Below, piece by piece: positions 24,474-33,190 of a DNA stretch of 64,000 nt. Source of the DNA: Chlorobiota bacterium (GTDB lineage Bacteria; Bacteroidota; Ignavibacteria; OLB7). The notes beneath the pieces were generated by a model. The model ran no database searches. It saw only the letters and a program-made list of their open reading frames with translations, and was not told the origin of the DNA. Each line of letters starts with the position of its first letter. The first letter of the stretch is position 1. Both the position numbers and the translations under genes were made by a program. The stretch is from positions 3,474,501-3,538,500 of the forward strand of contig JADJXR010000001.1 in the NCBI GenBank assembly GCA_016710285.1, given 5' to 3'.

Positions 24474-26687
24474 ATGAATAGAGGACAATTAACACTGGCA
24501 CTCTTCTGCTATTTCTGTTGTTGTACTGCGATTACTGCCCAACAGCCAACATTATTGTGGGGGCGAGGGGCTCATGCTTTTTCTATTACTGGAGTATCCT
24601 ATAGCTCAGATGGCTCAGAACTGTATTGCGTGAGTAGTGTTAGCCGTGCCATATTTCGTCATGATGCTCAGAGTGGGTTGTTGAAAGGAATACTCCATGA
24701 TGATGAGATGGTGATAGGATTTGATCCTGGTTTAGTGGATTTCTCTGGAGATGGAAGATATGTAGCCTATACAACAATACGAGGAGAGGTAGTTTGGAGA
24801 GAAATGCCTTCAGGACGGTTGCTGTACCGATTTTCTGATCCTCAGAAATTCATTGGAATAAATGTGCGTTGCTCTCAAAATGGACAATACCTTGCGACAT
24901 TAAATTCTGATTCGACAATAAAAGTTTGGGATACTAAAACAGGGAAGGAGTACTATACCTATAAGTTGAAAACGTCCGCATATGCTGATTTTTCAATAAC
25001 ATCTAATGGGCAATATTTAGCAGTTGAAAAGCCTCTGACGGTGATTATTATGGATATGGTTGCTGATACTGTTAAATGGCAAGCAGATCTTCGTGAATTT
25101 CATTTTGCTGGGGAACACCCATTTTTGCAATTCAGCCCTGACAATCAAAGTCTAATGGTTAATTTTGATCATAACAGTTTAATGTATAAAGTTGATGATG
25201 GAAGAATTATATGGAAACGCTCGGAGGTAGGCTTAGGTATAGGAAGACCTCGATTTTCAAGGGATAACAAGTATGTTATTAGTGGCGCATCACAGCAATC
25301 TGAGCACAATAACAATTATTATGGATTAATAGTCTATACTGTACAAGCAGGAAGATATATTGGAATATATAATTCTCGTCGAGGCAGGACTTCAACAGTA
25401 TCATTTTCGCCAAATTCATCAAGGTTGACTCTTGGAGGAGATCTCCATGGTGATTTATATGAATGGGATATTACGGCAGATACGTTTGTTCGTGATTATA
25501 ACGAATATGCTAATGGAGATATAGCCTTTTTAATGAATGACACTTCTCTAATTGCTATTAATGGTGTAGAAGGAACAACCATCTACAGCACAAACCCCAC
25601 ATTCAAGCAATCTATCCATACTGGTGTTCCTAGTGGTAGTTCCTCAGCCGTCAACCCCTATGATAGCAGCATTGCTTATGGTAGTAATTACCTGAAAAAT
25701 TATGGGTATCTACTGTTTTATGACCTTGATAGCTTAAAAATAGAGCAGCCTTCTGGTGGCGTTTACGCAAATGATAAAATCTTCTGGGATCAGTTTATCT
25801 ACGACCTCACGTTTTCTGGCGATGGAGCATACCTTGCGGTTGCTTCCGAAGGGAGGGTGGTGCTGTGCGATGGGCGCGCACGAACCATTATTGCCCCACT
25901 CCCCAGCGATTCCCTCCGCTTTACCTCCGTCAGCTTTGCTCCCGATAACTCCATGCTGGCTGCGGCCAACAACAGCGGTGGGTTCGTCAGCCTCTGGAAC
26001 CCCGCCACCCAAGAACCCCTTCCCCCACTCCGTGCCTTCGATGATTCGGTTCGCATTGCCCGATTCTCCAGCGATGGCAAGCTCCTTGCTGCGGTCGGCA
26101 ACGATAGCACCATCCGCATCTTCAACGTTGCCGATTGGCGTTTGCGGCGCATCCTTCGCGGCCACACCGGGCGCGTCAACGATATTGCCTTTGCCAACGG
26201 AGTCAACCGGCTTGTCTCGGTCAGCAGCGATCAAACGGTGCGGGTCTGGGATGCAGAAACGGGGGAGGCGATTGCGGTGAACCGTGAGATGTCGGAGTAT
26301 TATTACAACGTGGCGATATCGCGGGATAATCGGTACATCGGGGTGGGGGGCGTAAGCGGGGTGTATCTGTTCAGCGCGTCAAGCTCACTGGGGGTGGAAC
26401 GCAAGGATGAGCAGCCGGTGGTGCTTCCGATGGAGTTGCGCCCGAACCCTGCATCGGAGCGTTGCGCGTTGAAGTTAGGGATGGAGTGGCTTGGGGAACC
26501 GAACCCGAAGGTGAGGGTGATGGATATGATGGGAAGGAGCTACAAGGTGGGGATAGCGGTGGGGTCATCGTTGGAGGCGGGTGTGGTGGTGGAGTTGGAG
26601 ACGGGGGAGCTATCGGCGGGATACTACGTCATTGAAGTGGCAGGCCGCCCAGGCCGAAGCGTGGGAAGGCTGATGGTGGTTCGTTAG
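24474..26687 (+). CDS. Secreted WD40-repeat protein with T9SS sorting domain
   Basis: 737-residue beta-propeller protein. A signal peptide covers residues 1-22 (LFCYFCCCTAITAQQ). WD40-type blades follow: ITGVSYSSDGSELYCVSS, ATLNSDSTIKVWDTKTG, VSFSPNSSRLTLGG, and the canonical NDIAFANGVNRLVSVSS plus DQTVRVWDAETGE near residues 565-600. The C-terminus (MELRPNPASERCALKL to GYYVIEVAGR) is a type-A T9SS signal. Composition is split: the 60 bases from 24961 have 19 G/C, while the 60 from 26401 have 39. The switch falls near 25760 inside a blade. It is presumably exported to the cell surface; the ligand is unknown. Confidence 0.88.
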   Translation: MNRGQLTLALFCYFCCCTAITAQQPTLLWGRGAHAFSITGVSYSSDGSELYCVSSVSRAIFRHDAQSGLLKGILHDDEMVIGFDPGLVDFSGDGRYVAYTTIRGEVVWREMPSGRLLYRFSDPQKFIGINVRCSQNGQYLATLNSDSTIKVWDTKTGKEYYTYKLKTSAYADFSITSNGQYLAVEKPLTVIIMDMVADTVKWQADLREFHFAGEHPFLQFSPDNQSLMVNFDHNSLMYKVDDGRIIWKRSEVGLGIGRPRFSRDNKYVISGASQQSEHNNNYYGLIVYTVQAGRYIGIYNSRRGRTSTVSFSPNSSRLTLGGDLHGDLYEWDITADTFVRDYNEYANGDIAFLMNDTSLIAINGVEGTTIYSTNPTFKQSIHTGVPSGSSSAVNPYDSSIAYGSNYLKNYGYLLFYDLDSLKIEQPSGGVYANDKIFWDQFIYDLTFSGDGAYLAVASEGRVVLCDGRARTIIAPLPSDSLRFTSVSFAPDNSMLAAANNSGGFVSLWNPATQEPLPPLRAFDDSVRIARFSSDGKLLAAVGNDSTIRIFNVADWRLRRILRGHTGRVNDIAFANGVNRLVSVSSDQTVRVWDAETGEAIAVNREMSEYYYNVAISRDNRYIGVGGVSGVYLFSASSSLGVERKDEQPVVLPMELRPNPASERCALKLGMEWLGEPNPKVRVMDMMGRSYKVGIAVGSSLEAGVVVELETGELSAGYYVIEVAGRPGRSVGRLMVVR

Positions 26688-26784
26688 GCGGTTGTTTGGG
26701 GAAGGGGGCGGGGCTTGCAAACAGAACCACACATTCCCCCCAGCACCTTGTTCCGTAGATTTGCGGGCAAACACCGAAGAGTTT

Positions 26785-27597
26785 ATGCTGCTTGCCGCGC
26801 TTCAGTTTAGTCCAGTTTTGGGGGATACTCCTTCCAACATCGCCACCATGCAGGCGTTGGTTGCTGGCCATTCGTTCGATCTGATAGTGATCCCAGAGCT
26901 TGCCTCCACAGGATATTCCTACACCAACCGAGCGGAACTTCTTCCCCTTGCCGAGCTCCCTGCCCAGGGGGCGTTCACCCAATGGATGCTTCAGCTTGCC
27001 AGCCAGCAGAATGCCGTGGTGGTGGGCGGGTTTGCCGAGCGCGACCAGCAGGAGCGGTTGTTCAACTCGGCATTCATCGCGCTTCCGAACGGGGAGTGGA
27101 GCGTTTATCGGAAGACGCATCTGTTCTACAAGGAGAAGCTGATCTTCCAACCCGGCGATAGCGGCTTCTTGGTGACGGAGTGGGATGGAGTCCGGATTGG
27201 GACGATGATCTGCTACGATTGGCGTTTCCCCGAATCCGCACGGGCGCTTGCGCTGTGCGGAGCCGATGTCATCGCGCATCCCTCCAACCTGGTGGCCGCA
27301 AAAAAACTGTGGGGGCCAACAATGCGTACTCGCTCATTGGAGAACAAAGTGATCACGGTGACGGCAAACCGCGCCGGAACCGAGATGTTGGAGGGGGAAC
27401 CGCTGACCTTCACCGGCGAAAGCCAGATTGTTGGGATGAACGGCGCGCTGCTTGCCGAGTGCAGCCCCAACGCAGCCACGGTCATCGTTGCCGAGGCGGA
27501 CCCGCTGGCAACCCGAAAGAAGGAGATCAACAGCTTTAACGACCTGTTTGCCGACCGCCGGGCGGAGATGTATCCAGAGGTTGGGCCAACGAAGTGA
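26785..27597 (+). CDS. Carbon-nitrogen hydrolase (nitrilase superfamily)
   Basis: 270-residue cytoplasmic hydrolase of the nitrilase fold, which cleaves amide or nitrile C-N bonds. The catalytic triad is visible: Glu in VIPELASTGY, Lys in YRKTHLFY, Cys in MICYDWRFPESAR. It is closest to the omega-amidase / N-carbamoyl-type single-domain branches; the substrate cannot be set from sequence. The ATG at 26785 begins the first beta-strand (MLLAALQFSPVLGD), so the longer frame from 26692 is rejected. It follows the WD40 gene on the same strand with a 97-base gap. Confidence 0.92.
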   Translation: MLLAALQFSPVLGDTPSNIATMQALVAGHSFDLIVIPELASTGYSYTNRAELLPLAELPAQGAFTQWMLQLASQQNAVVVGGFAERDQQERLFNSAFIALPNGEWSVYRKTHLFYKEKLIFQPGDSGFLVTEWDGVRIGTMICYDWRFPESARALALCGADVIAHPSNLVAAKKLWGPTMRTRSLENKVITVTANRAGTEMLEGEPLTFTGESQIVGMNGALLAECSPNAATVIVAEADPLATRKKEINSFNDLFADRRAEMYPEVGPTK

Positions 27598-27661
27598 GCA
27601 GAAGCGGGCGGAAACAAGCAAAGGTTCAAGCCCGGAAAAAACAGGTGGTCATCCGTGCTGC

Positions 27662-27693
27662 TTGTGGTGTGTGGTGGGAAGGGGCTATATTTC
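27662..27693 (+). promoter_or_regulatory. Candidate promoter for the 27793 gene
   Basis: TTG (27662-27664) and TATATTTC (27686-27693) are 21 bases apart, a near match to TTTG/TAnnTTTG with one mismatch in the -7 box. The implied start of transcription is about 90 bases upstream of the GTG at 27793. Confidence 0.35.
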
Positions 27694-27792
27694 GCGCCGT
27701 CGGGAACTCCTCGTGCAAATTCTCAATGCCTTCAACACTTCTTGCGGACCGAACGGTGAAGACGCAAGGACTTTTCCAGCAATGACATTCCG

Positions 27793-28215
27793 GTGAACGT
27801 AACCAGCGACACAATCAACACCATTGCCGGCATCTTGGGCGCACGCGTCCAGGGGAACGGCTCCGAAACCATTCTGTACATCGGCGCGGGGCGCGCTACG
27901 CCGGCCATTGTGCTGACGCTTTCGGCCTTAAGCGACGGGACGGTATTGGTCTCGGCACAAACGGTTCATGGCTACTTTGAGCTTCACGCCGTTCAACGCT
28001 TCGTTCCGGTTGATCCCGACGAGGTGATCTTTGTTGCCGAATCTGGTGGGCGCATTTCGGGATTGGTTGTTGGCCATGAGGGGACCTGCTCCTTATTTGC
28101 CAATGTGGACCACGCCATTCTCTCGGCAGATTTAACGCAGCTGGACCCTGCGTTGCTCCTTTCCTCGATGCAGTTGGGGCTAACCGAGCAACTCAGTTTC
28201 GGCACAGAAGGGTAG
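27793..28215 (+). CDS. Hypothetical protein upstream of ybeY
   Basis: 140-residue soluble protein, unrecognised. It starts at a GTG (27793); the nearby ATG at 27782 is out of frame. The alternating beta-strand and helix pattern (VLTLSALSDGTVLVSAQTV, EVIFVAESGGRISGLVVGHE) suggests a small alpha/beta or LC7-like domain, but this is only an impression. There is no signal peptide. Its stop is followed almost immediately by ybeY, so the two are probably translated from one message. Confidence 0.6.
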   Translation: MNVTSDTINTIAGILGARVQGNGSETILYIGAGRATPAIVLTLSALSDGTVLVSAQTVHGYFELHAVQRFVPVDPDEVIFVAESGGRISGLVVGHEGTCSLFANVDHAILSADLTQLDPALLLSSMQLGLTEQLSFGTEG

Positions 28216-28227
28216 GTGGCCCGGGGT

Positions 28228-28701
28228 ATGGTTTCCATCATCAATGCCCATCCACGCACGCGGCTTCGGCGTGCGCCAATCGCCGAAGCGGTGCAGCAAG
28301 CCTTGCGTGGTGAGCGCATCCGCCGCGCAGAAGTCACGGTGGTGCTGGTTAGCGATCAGGAACTTTTGCAGATGAATCGGCAGTTCCTTCAGCACGATTA
28401 CCTGACCGACGTTATCACCTTCCCGATTGAGGAGAACCCGTTGGAGGGGGAGATTTACATCAGCATTGACCGCGCACGCGAGCAAGCGATGGACTACGGC
28501 GTTGGGGTGCATGACGAAGTTTGCCGATTGGCCATTCATGGAACGCTCCACCTTGCTGGCCACGACGATGCAACCCCGCAGGAGCGCGCAGCAATGGGCG
28601 CGTTGGAAGATCGGTACTTGGCCGCGTTGGCAAGGCTTGGCAGCAGCCAAAAAAACAAGGCATTACCAAAGAAAAACATCACCCACACAAAAGGGCGTTG
28701 A
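28228..28701 (+). CDS. ybeY: Endoribonuclease YbeY
   Basis: 157-residue YbeY, a metal-dependent endoribonuclease needed for 16S rRNA 3'-end maturation and ribosome quality control. The zinc motif H-x3-H-x5-H is present as LAIHGTLHLAGHDD. The preceding strand LTDVITFPIEE is typical. A GTG at 28216 abuts the previous stop; the ATG at 28228 is preferred and fits the usual N-terminus. The last 20 or so residues are Lys-rich. Confidence 0.95.
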   Translation: MVSIINAHPRTRLRRAPIAEAVQQALRGERIRRAEVTVVLVSDQELLQMNRQFLQHDYLTDVITFPIEENPLEGEIYISIDRAREQAMDYGVGVHDEVCRLAIHGTLHLAGHDDATPQERAAMGALEDRYLAALARLGSSQKNKALPKKNITHTKGR

Positions 28702-28728
28702 CTACGGCGTTCGCAGAACATATTTTCG
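28698..28728 (+). promoter_or_regulatory. Candidate promoter of the Smg-like gene
   Basis: TTG (28698-28700), a 20-base spacer and TATTTTCG (28721-28728) match the TTTG-N20-TAnnTTTG layout with one mismatch in the -7 box. The -33 element overlaps the end of ybeY. Transcription would begin about 33 bases upstream of the ATG at 28768. Confidence 0.45.
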
Positions 28729-28767
28729 CCGTTGCTTGATACCGAAATCCTTCATAACTGCTCATCA

Positions 28768-29214
28768 ATGAACGAGAGAATTATAGACCTTATTCTCTAC
28801 CTTGTCAGCCAAATCCGAAAAAACACGCCGATTGACTCAATTGACGTGAAAGTGCTTTCCGCCGATGGCTACACCGATGCCGAGATCGGTGCAGCGTTCA
28901 GTTGGATTGCTGACCAGGAGTCCTTCCGCCCGCTGGAGCAAATGATGCGTCGCCCGGGGTTCCGGGTGCTGCACGAGGCCGAGCGCGCAATCTTTCCGCC
29001 GGATACCTACGGCTACCTGCTGCAACTGCTGGAAATCGGCATTCTGAATGATATTGATCTGGAGAACCTGATCAATCGAATGCACATCAGTGGGTCGCTG
29101 CCGTTAAGCGTCCGCGACATCAAAGACCTGCTTCCAATGGTGCTTGCCGAGCGGGACGAAGAGCGATTCGCCGGCACGCGAATAATGCTGAACGCCCACG
29201 ACACCATCCATTAG
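28768..29214 (+). CDS. Smg / DUF494-like protein
   Basis: 148-residue acidic helical protein resembling the Smg (DUF494) family: N-terminal helix MNERIIDLILYLVSQIR, a central part YLLQLLEIGILNDIDLENLINR, and a C-terminal helix DIKDLLPMVLAERDEER. The biochemical function of the family is not established. The ATG at 28768 is chosen over an upstream in-frame start at 28732 because the conserved N-terminal helix begins there. It lies between ybeY and kdsA. Confidence 0.65.
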   Translation: MNERIIDLILYLVSQIRKNTPIDSIDVKVLSADGYTDAEIGAAFSWIADQESFRPLEQMMRRPGFRVLHEAERAIFPPDTYGYLLQLLEIGILNDIDLENLINRMHISGSLPLSVRDIKDLLPMVLAERDEERFAGTRIMLNAHDTIH

Positions 29215-29359
29215 CCAGAAGAGAGAAGGGAGGGGGAGAGAGAAATGGAGGCGATGAATGGAAGGTACTTGGCGAGAAAAATTTCAGCGATGTCCCACGG
29301 GCAAGGGATCGCTGGCTGCGGGCTGTTTGCCTACCACGTCACAAACCACTACTTCCCCC

Positions 29360-30166
29360 ATGACTATCGGTTCGTTCGATCCATCAACGTCGTTCTTTTT
29401 TATTGCTGGCCCCTGCGTTGTTGAAGGGCGCGAGATGATGATGCAGGTTGCCCAACGCCTTGCCGAGATTCGCGAGCAGCTTGGCGCGAACATCATCCTG
29501 AAGGCCAGTTATCGCAAGGCAAACCGGACCAGCGGAGGCTCGTTCACCGGATTGGGGGATGAGGAAGCGTTGGCGATGATCGCCGAAGCGGGCCGCGTCC
29601 ACCAGTTGCCCACCCTTACCGACATCCATATCCCCGACGAAGCGGCAATGGCCGCAGAGTTTGTGGATGTTCTGCAGATCCCGGCCTTCCTTTGCCGCCA
29701 AACCGAACTGATTGAAGCCGCAGCAGCAACCGGAAAAGTGGTGAATATCAAAAAAGGGCAGTTCGCCGCGCCGGAGGATATGATCCATGCGGTTGAGAAG
29801 GGGAAGAATGCTGGGAACGGCAACATCATGCTGTGCGAACGCGGGACCTCGTTCGGCTATCACAACCTTGTGGTGGATATGCGTTCGCTGCTGATTATGC
29901 GGCAAGCCGGCGTTCCCATCGTCTATGATGCCACCCATTCCTTGCAGCTTCCAAGCGCGTCGGGAACCAGCGGCGGCCAACCCGAATACACCGTTCCATT
30001 GGCCCGGGCCGCGGTGGCCGTTGGGATCAACGGTGTTTTTTTTGAAACCCACCCGAACCCGCCGGCAGCCTTAAGCGATGCCACCACCCAGATGCCGCTC
30101 CATCAAGCCGAAGATTTCATCCGCGACTGCCTGCGCGTTAATGAATTTGTGCGGAGTTTGGGATAA
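29360..30166 (+). CDS. kdsA: 3-deoxy-D-manno-octulosonate 8-phosphate synthase
   Basis: 268-residue KdsA, which condenses phosphoenolpyruvate with arabinose 5-phosphate to make Kdo-8-phosphate for lipopolysaccharide. Conserved segments are KASYRKANRTSGGSFTGLG, KKGQFAAPEDM and CERGTSFGYHNLVVDMRSL. The N-terminal IAGPCVVEG has Cys19 at the metal position, placing it in the metal-dependent (class II, Aquifex-like) group rather than the E. coli type. The ATG at 29360 starts just before this motif; the frame is open from 29258. kdsD follows 101 bases later, then an lptC-like gene. Confidence 0.95.
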   Translation: MTIGSFDPSTSFFFIAGPCVVEGREMMMQVAQRLAEIREQLGANIILKASYRKANRTSGGSFTGLGDEEALAMIAEAGRVHQLPTLTDIHIPDEAAMAAEFVDVLQIPAFLCRQTELIEAAAATGKVVNIKKGQFAAPEDMIHAVEKGKNAGNGNIMLCERGTSFGYHNLVVDMRSLLIMRQAGVPIVYDATHSLQLPSASGTSGGQPEYTVPLARAAVAVGINGVFFETHPNPPAALSDATTQMPLHQAEDFIRDCLRVNEFVRSLG

Positions 30167-30267
30167 GTAAATAGCAACACAAAAACGGCCTCCATCACGG
30201 ATAGCATCACCTCTATTTCGCGCACCATTTCCAGCTATTTTTTTTTACCGATCACTACTTCCGAATT

Positions 30268-31230
30268 ATGCTTTTCCACCGTGGCAAAGAAATTATTTCG
30301 ATTGAGCAGGAAGCCTTGCAAAAGGTGGAGCAATCGTTGGGGGTGGAATTTGACCATGCGGTGAAAGTGCTGCTGCAATGCCGTGGAAAAGTGATCCTTA
30401 CTGGCGTTGGTAAATCGGGAATTATTGCCCAAAAAATCACTGCCACGCTGAACAGCACCGGAACGCCAGCCTTTTACCTCCATCCCAACGATGCGTTGCA
30501 TGGGGACCTGGGAATGATCCAGCGTGGCGACGCGGTGATTATCCTCTCAAAAAGTGGCGAGTCCCCAGAACTCCATCAACTCCTCTCGGTGCTGAATGGC
30601 CAGAAGCTGAGCATCATCGCCATGACCGGCAACCCGAACAGCACCCTGGCCCGCATGGCCAACGTGGTGCTGGATTGCGCGGTGGAGCGCGAAGCCTGCT
30701 CGTACGACATCGCCCCAACCGCTTCCACCACCGCCATGCTTGCCCTGGGCGACGCGCTTGCAGTGGTGCTGTACGAACAAAAAGGTTTCACCCGCGATGA
30801 CTTTGCCCTTACCCACCCGGGCGGATTAATCGGCAAACGGCTGCTGCTGAAATTGGAGGATTTGATGAAGCGCGGCGACGCAATCCCGATGGTGAGCAAG
30901 CAAGCAAAGGTGGATGCAATCTTGCTGGAGATCAGCCGGAAAAGAATGGGAGCCACGTTGGTTGTGGAGCGGAGAAAACTTGTGGGAATTATCACCGATG
31001 GTGATCTTCGCCGGGCGTTGGAACAGAAGGTGGACCTCTACTCCCTCCGCGCCGCCGATTTGATGACAACCCAGCCCGTAACCGCCCCTCCCCAAATGCT
31101 TGGGACCGCAGGGCTGATGCTGCTAGAGTCTGGCAATCAGCGCCGAACCCAGCTGCCGATTGTCAACCAGCGCGGGATTGTTCTGGGAATCGTCCACCTG
31201 CACGATTTAATCGAGGCCGGCCTGAAATAA
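30268..31230 (+). CDS. kdsD: Arabinose-5-phosphate isomerase
   Basis: 320-residue KdsD/KpsF isomerase, which converts ribulose 5-phosphate to the arabinose 5-phosphate used by KdsA. The N-terminal SIS domain contains ILTGVGKSGIIAQKI, ILSKSGESPEL and the conserved TASTTAMLALGDALAV. Two CBS domains occupy residues about 200-320. It sits directly between kdsA and the lptC-like gene, so substrate supply and use are encoded together. Confidence 0.95.
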   Translation: MLFHRGKEIISIEQEALQKVEQSLGVEFDHAVKVLLQCRGKVILTGVGKSGIIAQKITATLNSTGTPAFYLHPNDALHGDLGMIQRGDAVIILSKSGESPELHQLLSVLNGQKLSIIAMTGNPNSTLARMANVVLDCAVEREACSYDIAPTASTTAMLALGDALAVVLYEQKGFTRDDFALTHPGGLIGKRLLLKLEDLMKRGDAIPMVSKQAKVDAILLEISRKRMGATLVVERRKLVGIITDGDLRRALEQKVDLYSLRAADLMTTQPVTAPPQMLGTAGLMLLESGNQRRTQLPIVNQRGIVLGIVHLHDLIEAGLK

Positions 31231-31314
31231 AAAGGCCGCCACTGCGCGACCTCAGTCGGGATGGCATTGATTGATGCCAAACTCCATTCCAACGCTATTC
31301 TTCTGCTACCCGCC

Positions 31315-31869
31315 ATGATCGTGAAGTTGATCGTTCCCTTGCTGCTGTTGCTGACGTTTCTTTCCGCTTGTGGCTCCGGCACTGGCGACCGTCCGCCGAA
31401 CAAGGCGAATATCCCCGCGAACGCTCCGGACCGCGAAAGCTGGAACACGACGATCCTTCTTAGCGACTCCACTTGGACCCGTGCCCGCATCCAAATTGGG
31501 CGCGCGCGGCAATATCAAGGGCGGCTGGAGACGCTGCTGGATAGCGGGGTGATCGCCCGTTTCTATGCCCAAGATGGCGGGCTGAACGCCACGCTTGTTT
31601 CCGACAGTGCCCGCATTGACGACCGCACAAAAAACATGGCCGCCTACGGGCGGGTCCACGCCGTCAGCATCAAGCGGCGAATTGTTGTCACCACCGACAC
31701 GCTCCATTTCGATAACGCCGGACGCCGGTTTTACTCCAACGCTCCGGTCCGCGTGGTGGATAGCGTCCGCCATTGGGTGATTGAAGGTGTCGGTTTCCAA
31801 AGTGATGAAGCGATGACCAATTACAGCATCACAAAAATCACCGGAAAAGTGAATCAGGGGGAGGAATAG
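31315..31869 (+). CDS. LptC-like LPS export lipoprotein
   Basis: 184-residue protein with an N-terminal lipoprotein signal (LLLLLTFLSACGSG; lipobox LSAC). After it come beta-strand repeats in the LptC/LptA style, ending with WVIEGVGFQSDEAMTNYSI and KITGKV. LptC links the LptB2FG extractor to the periplasmic LptA bridge in LPS transport. The ATG at 31315 makes the lipobox N-terminal; an ATG at 31261 would add 18 residues. It follows kdsD, which supports an LPS role. It is lipid-anchored here, not TM-anchored as in E. coli. Confidence 0.75.
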   Translation: MIVKLIVPLLLLLTFLSACGSGTGDRPPNKANIPANAPDRESWNTTILLSDSTWTRARIQIGRARQYQGRLETLLDSGVIARFYAQDGGLNATLVSDSARIDDRTKNMAAYGRVHAVSIKRRIVVTTDTLHFDNAGRRFYSNAPVRVVDSVRHWVIEGVGFQSDEAMTNYSITKITGKVNQGEE

Positions 31870-31930
31870 AAAGAGGGGGGCATTGTAGCAAAAAACTCCC
31901 TCTGTATTCTCTGCAATCTCACTCCCGCAC

Positions 31931-33190
31931 TCACTCCGGCAGCCACTGATATCCAATCCCCAAACGGAGGCCAACGTATGATTGCTTCCAATCGGCATCC
32001 TTCAGAACGGAGTTGAGTTGGCGGCTGAAGAATGCTTCAAAGAAAAAGGTCCCAAACTCCGCCGACACGTTCCACCCCAACGCCACTTCCGCTGCGGTCC
32101 GCACACGGTCAAGTTGGTTCAGGGTTCTGTTGTCAATTAACGTCAGCGTATCCATCCCGTTGCCGTAGCGCAGGTCCTCCTTCACGTTGGCAAGCTGCAC
32201 GTACTGCGTGGCCTTGCTGCTGACGGTATATGCCCCCGAAACGCCAACGTTCAAGTAGTAGTAGGAACCAATCGTCACCGCCTCCGAAACCAAAAACACA
32301 CCGTAGAACGGAATGCTGACCCCAATTTTTCCGGCCAGCGCGTACTGGTTCAGGAACAGGGTGTTCACTTCTTTCAGGGAGCCTTTATTGCCAGCTAATG
32401 TTAGATAGCTGCGGGTGGTGTCGTTGGAGAACAGAAGGCCGTCGGCAATCTGCAACGTGGCATCGGCGCGCAGGATTGCGGGCATTGGCAAGTTCAGCGT
32501 GAAGCTCAATCCATACTCCGAAAAATTGGTGACGGGATAGACGGCATCCTCAATCTCCTTGTTCAAATTCGGCTGCTGGATTTCCCGCTCGCCCGATCGG
32601 TACGGGTTGGAGTGGGTGAACGGCGCGGTTGTTGGCACAAACCCGCTTGAGCGGATGCCGTGGGCGCGGTCGAACACGTCGGCATAGGGGAAGAGCGTGG
32701 TGAACGATAGCGACCGCGCCGCGAACGCCTGCGGAAACCAGCCGTGGGAATAATGCTTGATAAAATCATCCACAAGGTCCCCCATATCCGGCCCCTCGGG
32801 GTCCAGCCCGATGGATTTCCAGAGTGAGTCCTGCTCAACTTGGTACAGCGAATCTTGCCGCGCTTGCTGGGCCGAGTCAAGCGGTGGCGGCGGCTGCATC
32901 ACCGTATCTGGAAGAACCTGCCGGACGGTGTCTTGCGGCGGAATCGGCGGCGGCACCCGGCGTTGTGCCGAGGTGTCGGCTTGCTGCTGGGTTGGTGCGG
33001 GCCTTGGGTTGCGCCGCCCGCGCCGTTGCGCGTCGGCCTCGGTTGCGGTGAACAGGAAAAGCAGAACCGCAGCCGCCCAAAACAATCGCGCCGCCGGGCT
33101 GGCGAACAATCGCTGGCGTGCCGTTGTGGTGCCAAGTATTGCCGGAGAAATCATTGCCGGAAAGAAGGAAGTAGGTCGTGAAGTCTTCAT
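31931..33190 (-). CDS. Outer-membrane beta-barrel protein of unknown family
   Basis: 419-residue protein. A signal peptide ends at about residue 54 (FLFTATEADAQ). A Pro/Gln/Arg-rich low-complexity stretch covers roughly residues 55-105. The remainder has alternating amphipathic strands rich in aromatic residues and ends in a C-terminal strand with terminal aromatic (LGIGYQWLPE), as in outer-membrane barrels. The ATG at 33190 overlaps the stop of the previous gene by 4 bases, which fixes the start. It is the last gene of the three-gene minus-strand surface module. Confidence 0.7.
   Translation of the reverse strand: MKTSRPTSFFPAMISPAILGTTTARQRLFASPAARLFWAAAVLLFLFTATEADAQRRGRRNPRPAPTQQQADTSAQRRVPPPIPPQDTVRQVLPDTVMQPPPPLDSAQQARQDSLYQVEQDSLWKSIGLDPEGPDMGDLVDDFIKHYSHGWFPQAFAARSLSFTTLFPYADVFDRAHGIRSSGFVPTTAPFTHSNPYRSGEREIQQPNLNKEIEDAVYPVTNFSEYGLSFTLNLPMPAILRADATLQIADGLLFSNDTTRSYLTLAGNKGSLKEVNTLFLNQYALAGKIGVSIPFYGVFLVSEAVTIGSYYYLNVGVSGAYTVSSKATQYVQLANVKEDLRYGNGMDTLTLIDNRTLNQLDRVRTAAEVALGWNVSAEFGTFFFEAFFSRQLNSVLKDADWKQSYVGLRLGIGYQWLPE

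Noticed and set aside
27594..27785. 63-codon open frame after the nitrilase gene
   Set aside because: Overlaps the nitrilase stop, is highly basic without pattern, and contains the better-supported promoter of the next gene.
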